The position numbers and the translations under genes were made by a program. From the NCBI GenBank assembly GCA_964017045.1, contig OZ024809.1, positions 1,550,001 to 1,614,000 on the forward strand: a stretch of DNA of 64,000 nt, in the 5' to 3' direction. The notes below the pieces were generated by a model. That model saw only the letters and a program-made list of their open reading frames with translations. It was not told the DNA's origin and did no database searches. This document shows, in pieces, positions 55,836 to 64,000 of this stretch (the first letter of the stretch is position 1; each line of letters starts with the position of its first letter). The DNA comes from Omphiscola glabra. Lineage: Eukaryota; Mollusca; Gastropoda; Lymnaeidae.

Positions 55836-56479
55836 TTTTTATATATATATATATTCGCATTTGCTTTAAAAAATACAAATATAAATCTGAGGCTGTAAAC
55901 ATGGCTTTTAATAATGGTGGAAAAAAATAGATTTGTTAATTGTTGATGGGCTTTGAATTTGCAATTTGAAAATATGTATTACAATAGATATGGAACAAAT
56001 AAAGCTCTATGTATTTCAATATATCCTTTTTAAAAATGTGAGTTCGATGCCCATAAAAAAATTAAAACCAGTAAAAAAATTATTATGTGTGTTATCTCTT
56101 GGCATTACCCCCCCCCCACACACACACACACATATCCCCACCCCGGTCCTTGGAAAAGTAACAGTTTACTTAAGTAGACTAAAGCCCTCTCGTTCGGACC
56201 CAGAACAAACAAAAGATAAGATATTTAGTTATGTATTCAGCACAGATTTAGTACGCCTTGTAATACAATAAAACACAGCAATAAATACAAGATGAAAACA
56301 CAGCAATAAATACAAGATGGCAGACATCCACAAATAAGTCTTTGAAACGTTTCACTGTACGTTTATGTTATACGGCGTCACCCACTTATTGTCTTTCGTG
56401 TGAAATAAGATTTAAATGACGTCACATAGGCCTATATCAATAATATCAATAATTAAATATATACACATGTATATAATCT
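55836..56479. other. No recognisable gene
   Basis: Includes a poly-C/CA tract near 56109 and a duplicated AACACAGCAATAAATACAAG at 56273-56318. The frame at 55966-56271 begins in low-complexity sequence and has no domain. Confidence 0.4.
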
Positions 56480-56598
56480 GAACAATGGTTTATCCCATCG
56501 GAAGAGTAGGCAATGGTTTATTCTATTGGCAGAGTAGGCAATGGTTTATTCTATTGGCAGAGTAGGCAATGGTTTATCCCACTGGCAGAGTAGGCATT
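56480..56598. repeat. Short array, 28-bp unit, 4 copies
   Basis: Units contain GGCAATGGTTTATTCTATTG then GCAGAGTA. Confidence 0.9.
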
Positions 56599-57408
56599 CT
56601 TACTTTGATTTATACTTAGATCGCTAAAATTTTTGTGCAAATTAATTTTTTTATGGTGTTTTTATACTAAAATAATTGCTAGATTTTAGTCACGGGATCT
56701 ACCCTCTCTGGCGGTATTAATTGACTCTTGAGTAAGAAACTAATTTTACCACGACGACCCCATGAAAGGTGTAGCCCCCCGCCCCTTTTTTTTCGCCCCC
56801 ACTCGTACCTACCCTTCAGGTAAAAAAAATAATTAACCGAAGAAATGCATTGAAACAAATCAATTTTCAATAGTTAAGAGAGTTGAAATTTATTATCATC
56901 TGTTCCAGTCAGGAAAACTGTCGAAAATAATAGAAGATTCTGGATAAAACGGGAAGGCAAAACAATGTTTTAGGTGGTTCCAGAGACATTAGTAGGAAAT
57001 GCCTATAAAAAGGCTGAACGATTGAGAGAGATGGAGATTTTCTTTCCTTTACCACGAGATGTGCTGTGTCATTATTTAATACTTTGTTGTGTGTAGATTT
57101 GTCTATTTCCACGTACAATTTTGTGCTCATTGTATTTTTATATACGGTACCGGTACCAACAAATCTGTAACTTTATAATTTCAATCATATTTCTCTTGCT
57201 GTTATTATTTAATTGAAGTTCACAAAATTAAAAGTTATTAATTGTAATTAGCTCTGGCCTTGATTGTCGTTTTATTTGTTATTATTTTAAAACTTTTGTA
57301 TCGTCCTTTATTATGGACTGTTTTTAGAACGAGCCATAGACTAAAATTAAGAGATTAAATTCTCCATTTATAACGGTCCGTAATAATATATATATATATA
57401 TATAAATG
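56599..57408. other. LTR-like remnant
   Basis: CCTATAAAAAGGCTGAACGA near 57001 resembles an LTR TATA region, and ATTAATTGTAATTAGC near 57238 recurs in the LTR-like end at 60679. No gag or pol frame is present. The minus-strand frames here have no domain. Confidence 0.25.
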
Positions 57409-59032
57409 GGTTAAGACTTAAAAGTACACCCATTCAAAAACTATATTATCAATGGAAGGCCTTGTTTGCTTTGGAAGCAGAGTGCGTACAATCCAGCTAA
57501 TAGGGAAAGGTAAACAGAGAAAGAGAGTGAGTTTAATAAAAAAAAATTGTTCCACTTGGAGTCGCCCCTGCCCTTTCAAGACCTTCATCAGCTGACTGCT
57601 GGGATCAGTCTGCAGGCGGCTGGTGAAGCATTGACCCATTTCCACGAAATTTATCCAACATACATACTCTCCATACCACAGTCGTAGCTACAGCTCCTGT
57701 ACTGGTCAGTTGTGAATTAAACGGACAGGGGAGGAAAACATGGCAGCAAGAATTCCCATTCATCAAACTCGGGTAAGTTGTGCATCTGATCATCACTTTG
57801 TTGTATCTTTAGCTGCAGCAACGATGTAGTCAAACGTCTGTCTAAATAATGCAGCTGGTTGAAATAGCTAAAGGTGTTTGAATTTGCGAAAAAAAACCAC
57901 ACAAAAAAAACATATTTTTTGTTTGCCTGATCAGCAAATAGTGCTTATTTATTTTATAATTAGGTTAAATATTGGGACACTTCGGCCTCAAAGGAAAATT
58001 TCATGCATCATTATTGTATAATAAACATAGAAAATAATATTGAAATATAATACTGATTTTAAAAAAAAATTTAAATCCAAAAAATATAATAAGGTCTATA
58101 TTTTGATTGTGAGTAAAAAATCAAAAGAGAATTTCCTGTGTATTCATTTATCTGCCATAGATATAGAGAACCACAATAGAGGTAGGTGCGCAATATAGAA
58201 CACACAAAATCAAAGCTAATCAAGGAACGAATGTAAGCAATGAAATGAATATTTGTTTAGGTAAGGGTTATTTAAGGGCGGTAACTTCCCATGCTAATTT
58301 CCTTCCTGAGTTACCGAACTTTAATTATTTTTAATTCATTAAATAAATTACCAACTTGTGCTAACAAAATATTACAGTAGTTAATTTTAAAACTGTTATT
58401 TTGGTGCGGAATTCAACGCGCAGAAATTGGACACACGTGGAAAAAAAACACTATTTCTTGCACTTTTAGAAACATTTAGACTTAAGATATTAACTTGACG
58501 TGACCTTTGTCCCCAAGTTTGTTGACTGGTTTGAAACTTTTAGGTAACTTCTCAATACCTTTCCGCCTTTTCCCGTGAGCTGACTGGTTTGCGTGTATGA
58601 AAAGAGATCTCATTTCCCAACATTTAATGGTTGGTGTTAGCTACTATGACATTAAATATAACGCGTTTGGATTGGCATTTTCTTATCAAAATAGTAGGTG
58701 TCGCCACTCGCCAATATAACAGTGGGTCTCATATCCTTATGGCGGGTAGATTCCATGGACGTATTATAATAATGTAGTACCCCAAACCCTTCGTGACCTC
58801 AAAAAAGTTCATGACCCCCTAGGAGGCGCAGCTCTTATCTTTGGTACGGTTTATACGCTTGTGAGTAAACAGTGGCGGTTCAAGGACATCTCTGCCGTTA
58901 CCGAGGCCAGAAGTACCTGTTAGTGTTAGCTCAGTTCAGCTGTGTTGCATGCACTCTTAGCTCTACTTCAAAAGCAAACAAGGCCTTCCATTGATAATAT
59001 GGTTTTTGCTTGCGTGAACTTTTAAGTCTTAA

Positions 59033-59034
<2 letters not shown>
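57409..59034. repeat. 1.6-kb interval bounded by inverted 80-bp arms
   Basis: Left arm 57409-57489 and right arm 58952-59034 are about 85 percent identical as reverse complements. They share ATTATCAATGGAAGGCCTTG and TTAAGACTTAAAAGT. Both arms abut AT dinucleotide runs (57388-57405 and 59035-59063). It could be an aged foldback transposon. A candidate exon lies inside it at 57740-57772. Confidence 0.6.
57740..57772 (+). CDS. Weak candidate first exon inside the inverted-repeat element
   Basis: The ATG context AACATGG opens 11 codons (MAARIPIHQTR) ending at a strong 5' splice site GTAAGT. Upstream sequence is less AT-rich. The exon is too short for homology, and its place inside a repeat makes a transposon origin possible. 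No downstream exon was found. Confidence 0.2.
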
Positions 59035-59068
<34 letters not shown>

Positions 59069-59074
59069 TAAAAA

Positions 59075-59330
59075 CGAAGTGGCTATTGGTACACGGCTAC
59101 CAGAATTGAGAGGTTGGGATTAAAAAACGATTTAAAATATTTTTGTTGGGTTTGTAAAACCAAATGAGGTATCAAATGAAAGATAATTGAATGTACTATA
59201 CGTTTGAAATCTTAATTCTTCATTTTAACTAAAATAAACTACCACAAATGACATCCGAATAGCATTGAGTTTAATGTGTCCCGGGTCCGAAAGGGGGCGC
59301 TGCGTGTCCGTGTACATTTTGACTAATGCA
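59075..59330. mobile_element. Truncated relative of the 12268 element, core inverted
   Basis: Begins CGAAGTGGCTATTGGTACAC and matches the 46449 copy as far as GACATCCGAATAGCATT. The GC-rich core then follows in the opposite orientation and ends GACTAATG. A 159-bp TIR element interrupts it directly afterwards. Confidence 0.7.
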
Positions 59331-59336
59331 GAAATG

Positions 59337-59495
59337 CAGACCTGTTTACCTTCAAACTCTTAAAACTGTACAATATCATCTCAAAATCTTTCAATACATT
59401 ATCTTAAAAGTAAACAAATAAACATACAGTATATAAAATGTATACACCTCAAAATCGTGCATTGTACGCCAAAATCGTAAGAGTAAACAGGTCTG
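59337..59495. mobile_element. TIR element with 6-bp TSD, short form
   Basis: Ends CAGACCTGTTTACC and GTAAACAGGTCTG in inverted orientation. A perfect 6-bp duplication GAAATG lies at 59331-59336 and 59496-59501. Same family as the element at 18576-18920 but without the zinc-finger insert. 159 bp. Confidence 0.9.
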
Positions 59496-59607
59496 GAAAT
59501 GCCAACTAACCGAAATGGTTTATTTTATTATTATGACCTATATATGGAGAGGCTGGCTTTTAATGATAGCCCTTTGCAGAATCGTTATTGTGTGTTTTTG
59601 CTCTCTG

Positions 59608-60028
59608 GGCATTGTGACTGTACAAACAAAGTGACTATGTGACTGTACAAACAAAGTGACTATGTGACTGTACAAACAAAGTGACTATGTGACTGTACAA
59701 ACAAAGTGACGATGTGACTGTACAAACAAAGTGACTATGTGACTGTACAAACAAAGTGACTATGTGACTGTACAAACAAAGTGACTATGTGACTGTACAA
59801 ACAAAGTGACTATGTGACTGTACAAACAAAGTGACGATGTGACTGTACAAACAAAAAGACTATGTGACTGTACAAACAAAGTGACTATGTGACTGTACAA
59901 ACAAAGTGACTATGTGACTGTACAAACAAAGTGACTATGTGACTGTACAAACAAAGTGACTATGTGACTGTACAAACAAAGTGACTATGTGACTGTACAA
60001 ACAAAGTGACTATACAAACAAAGTGACT
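59608..60028. repeat. Minisatellite, 25-bp unit, about 17 copies
   Basis: Units contain GTGACTGTACAAACAAAGTG then ACTAT. Very uniform, apart from two ACGAT units and one AAAGAC unit. Confidence 0.95.
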
Positions 60029-60419
60029 ACTTGCGCCCGTTCTAGCTATAGCACTATTTTAGTTTGCCTGCATGCAGAGCCTTGCAATTGGGGGTGGCCG
60101 CCACAGTCGCCAGCCTTGGGGGGGTGGGGCGCAGAAATCGTAAATGTTCCTTACTTAAAGATACATTTTAAACCTTATATAATGTCTATTGTTATAGGCG
60201 TCTCGTTTACTTTCATTCATCCTTTTTCGTGAATGAACTTTAGCTGACCCCAAGTTCGGCATCGCGTTCTTGGGTGGGGCTAATTAAAAATAGTCTCTCT
60301 TGACCTTGTTTACAAATAAATAAAGTCTATGGTCTGTATGAGTAGAATTATGTAGGAAAATCGAGTTTGATCGAGAAGGGGATACAATGCGTAAGCCCGT
60401 ACTAGAAATGTATGTGAAA
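60029..60419. other. No recognisable gene
   Basis: A G-rich patch near 60095-60128 and otherwise ordinary sequence. The frame at 60023-60232 starts inside the array and is not supported. The right part may be U3 of an LTR. Confidence 0.35.
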
Positions 60420-60724
60420 CAGGCTATATATACAACTCTATAGATTGGCTGAAGGAGGACGAGAGAGATTTGCTATACGAGACAGTGATTTGCTTACTAA
60501 TAATTGCCGTGTGTGTGTATGTTCCTATTTCAACATTGTACCTTTTTCAATAATATACCTTTCAAGCCACCCTTTGACAATTGACTTACAGTATAATGAT
60601 CTCATCATTATACTGTAAGTCAATAGCTTTCGTTATTATTTATTTTTGAGTTTGTAATTTATTATTATCTTAGTAAAATTATTAATTGTAATTAGCCCTA
60701 GTTTCATGGTGCCCAGTATGGGAG
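60420..60724 (+). mobile_element. LTR-like end with possible primer-binding site
   Basis: A TATA-box-like GGCTATATATACAAC near 60422 is followed by about 270 bp ending TTTCA. TGGTGCCCAGTATGGGAG then starts at 60707. That motif resembles the TGGCGCCCAACGTGGGG-type primer-binding site after many Gypsy-class LTRs. No coding domain follows. A second LTR-like segment (TGTCATG at 60750 to CA at 61331, followed by GGTGGCAGCAGG) may be nested beside it. Confidence 0.3.
60580..60624. repeat. Perfect 21-bp inverted repeat with 3-bp loop
   Basis: Arms 60580-60600 and 60604-60624 are exact reverse complements (ATTGACTTACAGTATAATGA and one more base) around CTC. Such a short-looped palindrome can extrude a cruciform or form an RNA hairpin. 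It lies inside the LTR-like segment. Confidence 0.9.
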
Positions 60725-61086
60725 TTCATCAGTAATTGCTATGACTGAATGTCATGTTTATTACGCACGGTGTGAGTTGGAGAGTTTTAATTAGTTAATG
60801 AACGCTCTTCCTGCGCTTGACTTAGTGACGTGTTTTTATGCTAATTGTGACGTATTGTCTAGACTGTATTGTGACGTAAGTTTTGGTCGTGCGGCAGTCT
60901 TGAGTGGAACTCTGTGGAAGTAAGATATGTTTCTTTTATGTCTGATAGAGAGCTGCGATATATGCAATGGAAGCTGAAGCCTGTGTATATAATTAGTTAT
61001 TAAAGTTATAATTATTATGAAAAGGACTTGGGTTCATTCAGTGATATTAAGAATAGTACGACGTATTACAAAAGAACTTGACGAAT

Positions 61087-61507
61087 TACTCAATCCAGCA
61101 GAACAGAGGAGTTGACCTTAATAGGACTTTGGCAGCTTCATAGAGGGCAGGGCGTGTTAATTCACTGGAATTGGACACGACGTTGGTGGCTCACAAACGG
61201 GGAGGACGTAGTTAACCTGATACAGGACAAGGCTTAGTTAACGTGATACAGGGCAGACGTAACTAGCCTGATACAGGACGTAGGTAGCTGATGTAGTCAC
61301 TGGCGTGTGTAACTCATACACACTTGATACACGGTGGCAGCAGGGCTCCGACCATGAAACACAGGAACATGACACGATAATTGTAACTTCGCCAAAGTTG
61401 AAATATAAAAAAGTTCTTGTTCTTTACCTCAAAGTAAGAAAATGACGAGGTTTTCCAATTCCGGATGAGTAGCCCCCATGTCAACTCTTCTGTTCTGCTG
61501 GATTGAG
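61087..61507. repeat. Inverted repeat pair, 30-bp arms
   Basis: Left arm near 61087-61117 and right arm near 61477-61507 share, as inverses, ACTCAATCCAGCAGAACAG and GAGTTGAC. The interior has TGATACAGG-type short repeats. It may be retroelement-related. Confidence 0.6.
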
Positions 61508-61509
61508 TA

Positions 61510-62437
61510 ACTGAGTGCATGCAGAGTTATGAGATTCAGTTAGCGTGTCACAGCATTGAGTTGTGAGATAATGACAATGTTCTTGATAAGATAACTTGCA
61601 AACATTTTCTTTGCACTTAAAACTTACCTTTGAAGCAGACATTTTTACCCTCCCCCTTTTTTGTTTAATACAAAAAATAAGTAGTAATAATAATAAAACA
61701 ATAAAAATGGTGGCACTTTCACAAATTATAAATGCCCCTGTAACTTTATTGTCCCTGAGGTGGCGCGATAAGAAACCCCAGAAACCATTATAATAGAGCT
61801 TATGGTATGGTTAGCTCAAGCATAGCCTAGAACATGGGGTGACTAAACCGCGTCCTGCGGGCCGCATGTGGCCCGCAAGTCAAATATTCAATTGACAGAG
61901 AAATTGATTTTAGTTACATCACTTAACTTTAGTTTTATTCTGTTTTGTTAATTAGCATAACGTTGTGTGCATTAATAGAGAATAACAATTCTGTAGAGTA
62001 TTTAGCTTAGTAGGTGTTTATTTAAATGTAAGGTGTAATGATATGCGGCCCGTGAAGGGTTTACTCATTATCTACGTGGAATGTGAAGCATTTTGGGTTG
62101 TCCATTTCTAAGCTAGAATGACTAGACTTTAACAAGTGAGGAGAACAGGGACGTCATTTGGGTAGAACAGAGTGGGGCATTTGCCCCCACCCTCAATTTG
62201 CAGGTTTTATTTAAATTTCTATTTACTGTGGCGCCTTCAGTAATAAACAATTTAACAAGCCGACCAAGTTTTGGTCCCCCCCCCCCCCCACGAAAAAAAA
62301 CTGAAATGACGCCTCTGGATGAGAAGAGTAGGAAGGAGGAAGGGATTATCAGAGGGTCTGTGCGGAGAAAAAAAGAAAATTCTATTATATGTATTAAATT
62401 TTAACAAAGTAACAAGCAACAAGACGACCATCGTGGT
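61510..62437. other. No recognisable gene
   Basis: A fragment with CTGCGGGCCGCATGTGGCCC near 61856 resembles a common hAT-MITE interior. A poly-C tract lies near 62277. The frames at 61596-61793 and 62198-62404 have no domain. Confidence 0.35.
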
Positions 62438-62448
62438 ATGAAAAACCG

Positions 62449-62746
62449 TATCCGGAAATTTGGTCGAAAGAAATTTGGTCGTCGGAAAATTGATCGACGG
62501 AAATTTGATCGAACGGAAATTTGGTCGAATCGTTTTTTTTTATTTATACGTTAAAATTTTGCGTCAAATTTCTTTTTGAACGCATTATTTTGTTTTACTA
62601 TATAGTATAGTGCGTTCAAAAAGAAATTTGACGAAAATTTTAACGTCTCGACTGAAAAAAAGATTCGACCAAATTTACATTCGATCAAATTACCGTCGAT
62701 CAATTTTCCGTCGACGAAATTTCTTTCGATCAAATTTCCGGTAACC
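62449..62746. mobile_element. Foldback MITE, nearly palindromic
   Basis: About 298 bp folding on itself. The arms share GAAATTTGGTCGAAAGAAAT-type sequence and the centre TTTCTTTTTGAACGCA inverted. The flanks ATGAAAAACCG (62438-62448) and ATGAAAAACTG (62747-62757) look like a target-site duplication with one mismatch, though its exact length is unclear. Repeated GGTCGA/GATCGA steps fill the arms. Confidence 0.75.
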
Positions 62747-62759
62747 ATGAAAAACTGTT

Positions 62760-63479
62760 GGATGACTGATGATACTCGGGCAAAAAACATCAACTCAAAC
62801 AACTACCGGAGCGTTTCCTTTTAGTTGTCCATTAAACTTCAGATAAAAAGCTTTAACTCAAGATACAACTTTGTTTCTTCCCTTGCACCGTTACAACGGT
62901 AAGTGGGTTAGAGAACTATTATGAAAGGAGTGAGATTGAACATTTAAAGTGCCTAGCTGGCAACTGAACGTAAGTAAGGGTAATAATGGGGGAGACTGCA
63001 ATCAGGTTAGCACAATAGGAAATGAGTAAAACACAGTAAGGTTAAACCTGATAAAAGGAACGCAACAAAACAACGAACGTGTCGGCAGGAAGCCTTTATC
63101 AGCGAACAAACAGAAAAACGAATAAAATTAAAAAATGTATCAAAAAATTATAATGTAGCACTTAGCTTAGAAGTAGTATCCAAGAGGGCAGCAAAAGATT
63201 TGTGACAGAAAGTAAGTGGGAGAAGGTTAAATAGGGAAGAGAGAAAGAAAAGAGGAGAAGTAAGACCACCGCGATAGGTCGTGACGTGGAGGGGCGGAGT
63301 AAGTAAGTATTATTATTATTATTAGTAAGCGTACGAAATTCTGCAAAACGACAACTTTGAGTCCTTATAATATAGTTTGTGGTAGGTTTTAACCATTTTA
63401 AAGCACGGTCGGGGAGAGATCGTATTATTGAGTAAATATTTTTGGTAAATTTTGAGAGATGGGGCCGCGTTTTTTTTAC
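62760..63479. other. Repeat-like sequence, no supported gene
   Basis: On the minus strand GATAAAGGCTTCCTGCCGAC near 63098 resembles a motif seen in several retroelement tails, and similar GAAGAAGGCTCTAAGCC sequence occurs at 19168. A minus-strand frame (63162-63503) starts at a GCCATCTTGG-type motif shared with 26001, so I treat it as part of a dispersed repeat. Confidence 0.35.
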
Positions 63480-63650
63480 CATGGCCGCCATCTTGGTTGA
63501 CACGACCCGTAAAATTAAGAATAAAACGTTTAAAAATAATGAAGAAATTTCCTAATGTATCCCTAAACCTAACCTGAACCCTAAATCTATCCCTAAGCCT
63601 AACCTGAACCCTAAATCTATCCCTAAATCTAACCTGAGCCTGAACCCTAA
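63480..63650. repeat. Second copy of the telomere-like minisatellite family
   Basis: Flank GCCGCCATCTTGGTTGACAC is followed by repeats of CCCTAAACCTAACCTGAA and CCCTAAATCTAT. Same arrangement as 26001-26160. Confidence 0.8.
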
Positions 63651-64000
63651 AGTCATCAGCAACATAACAAAGCACGCAAATGACGTCATGGACCCATCTT
63701 TCAAAATTAGCCATATTTGGTATATTTTCTTGAGTTTGGTAGAAGTCTAGGGGCTCTCTGGTTAACATAACATTAATTTTTGTTAACGTGGACGCACCTA
63801 TTATATCAGATCATGTGACGTCATGTTTTAGTAGCAAGTCTTGTGTCTAGCACGTGACGTGGCTATTTCACAATTTGAATGAATAAATGCGCATCTTTTT
63901 TTAAAATTATATCCTTTATATTAAATTCGCTTTTGTTTGTGGCTGACTGACTGGCTGGGTGAGTGGCAAAATCTTCGTACGGCTATTTGGTCCACTTCCC
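63651..64000. other. No recognisable gene
   Basis: Mixed sequence to the window edge, with several ACGTGACG-like motifs near 63818-63860. No supported exon. Confidence 0.35.

Noticed and set aside
63162..63503. 113-codon minus-strand protein starting near an AAGATGGCGG-like motif
   Set aside because: The start region is a dispersed repeat also found at 26001, and the rest is low complexity (Asn run, Leu/Ser-rich tail).

Overview
The window is nuclear DNA of an AT-rich eukaryote. It holds two multi-exon animal genes with GT-AG introns, dozens of unrelated tandem arrays, and terminal-inverted-repeat (TIR) transposons with readable target-site duplications (TSDs). Protein similarity and repeat style suggest an invertebrate, perhaps a mollusc or other lophotrochozoan. 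That placement is inference. There are no bacterial operons, CRISPR arrays, rRNA genes or intact tRNA genes.

Two genes can be rebuilt completely. On the minus strand, 24389 to 19666, four exons encode a 197-residue selenoprotein T (SELENOT). Its redox motif is Cys-Ser-Ser-Sec, and the Sec codon is an in-frame TGA at 21431-21429. On the plus strand, 28102 to 43117, thirteen exons encode a 493-residue cytosolic aldehyde dehydrogenase of the ALDH1/ALDH2 class with all catalytic residues present. The two genes are divergent, with start codons 3.7 kb apart. A 912-bp transposon-like element lies between them.

Layout: 1-9.97 kb is almost entirely minisatellites, with one candidate first coding exon at 6222-6277 (minus). 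10-18.9 kb is AT-rich DNA with several small transposons, one carrying a C2H2 zinc-finger fragment. 19-24.4 kb is SELENOT. 25-28 kb is the intergenic region. 28-43.1 kb is the ALDH gene, whose introns are packed with arrays, a 2.7-kb TTAA-flanked transposon and an intronic 110-codon ORF. 43.15-48.2 kb is mainly minisatellites, including a near-perfect 38-bp array just after the ALDH stop codon. 48.4-51.8 kb is a CpG-rich 22-bp satellite with higher-order structure. 52-64 kb holds more minisatellites, foldback elements, LTR-like remnants and two further candidate first exons.

The main unexpected pattern is inside the ALDH gene. Arrays start or end exactly at splice sites and their units copy the splice signal: the exon 9 donor and the exon 8 acceptor, with acceptor-like units before exon 12. 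This suggests local tandem duplication seeded at exon borders. Both proteins are redox enzymes, but I see nothing that couples them.
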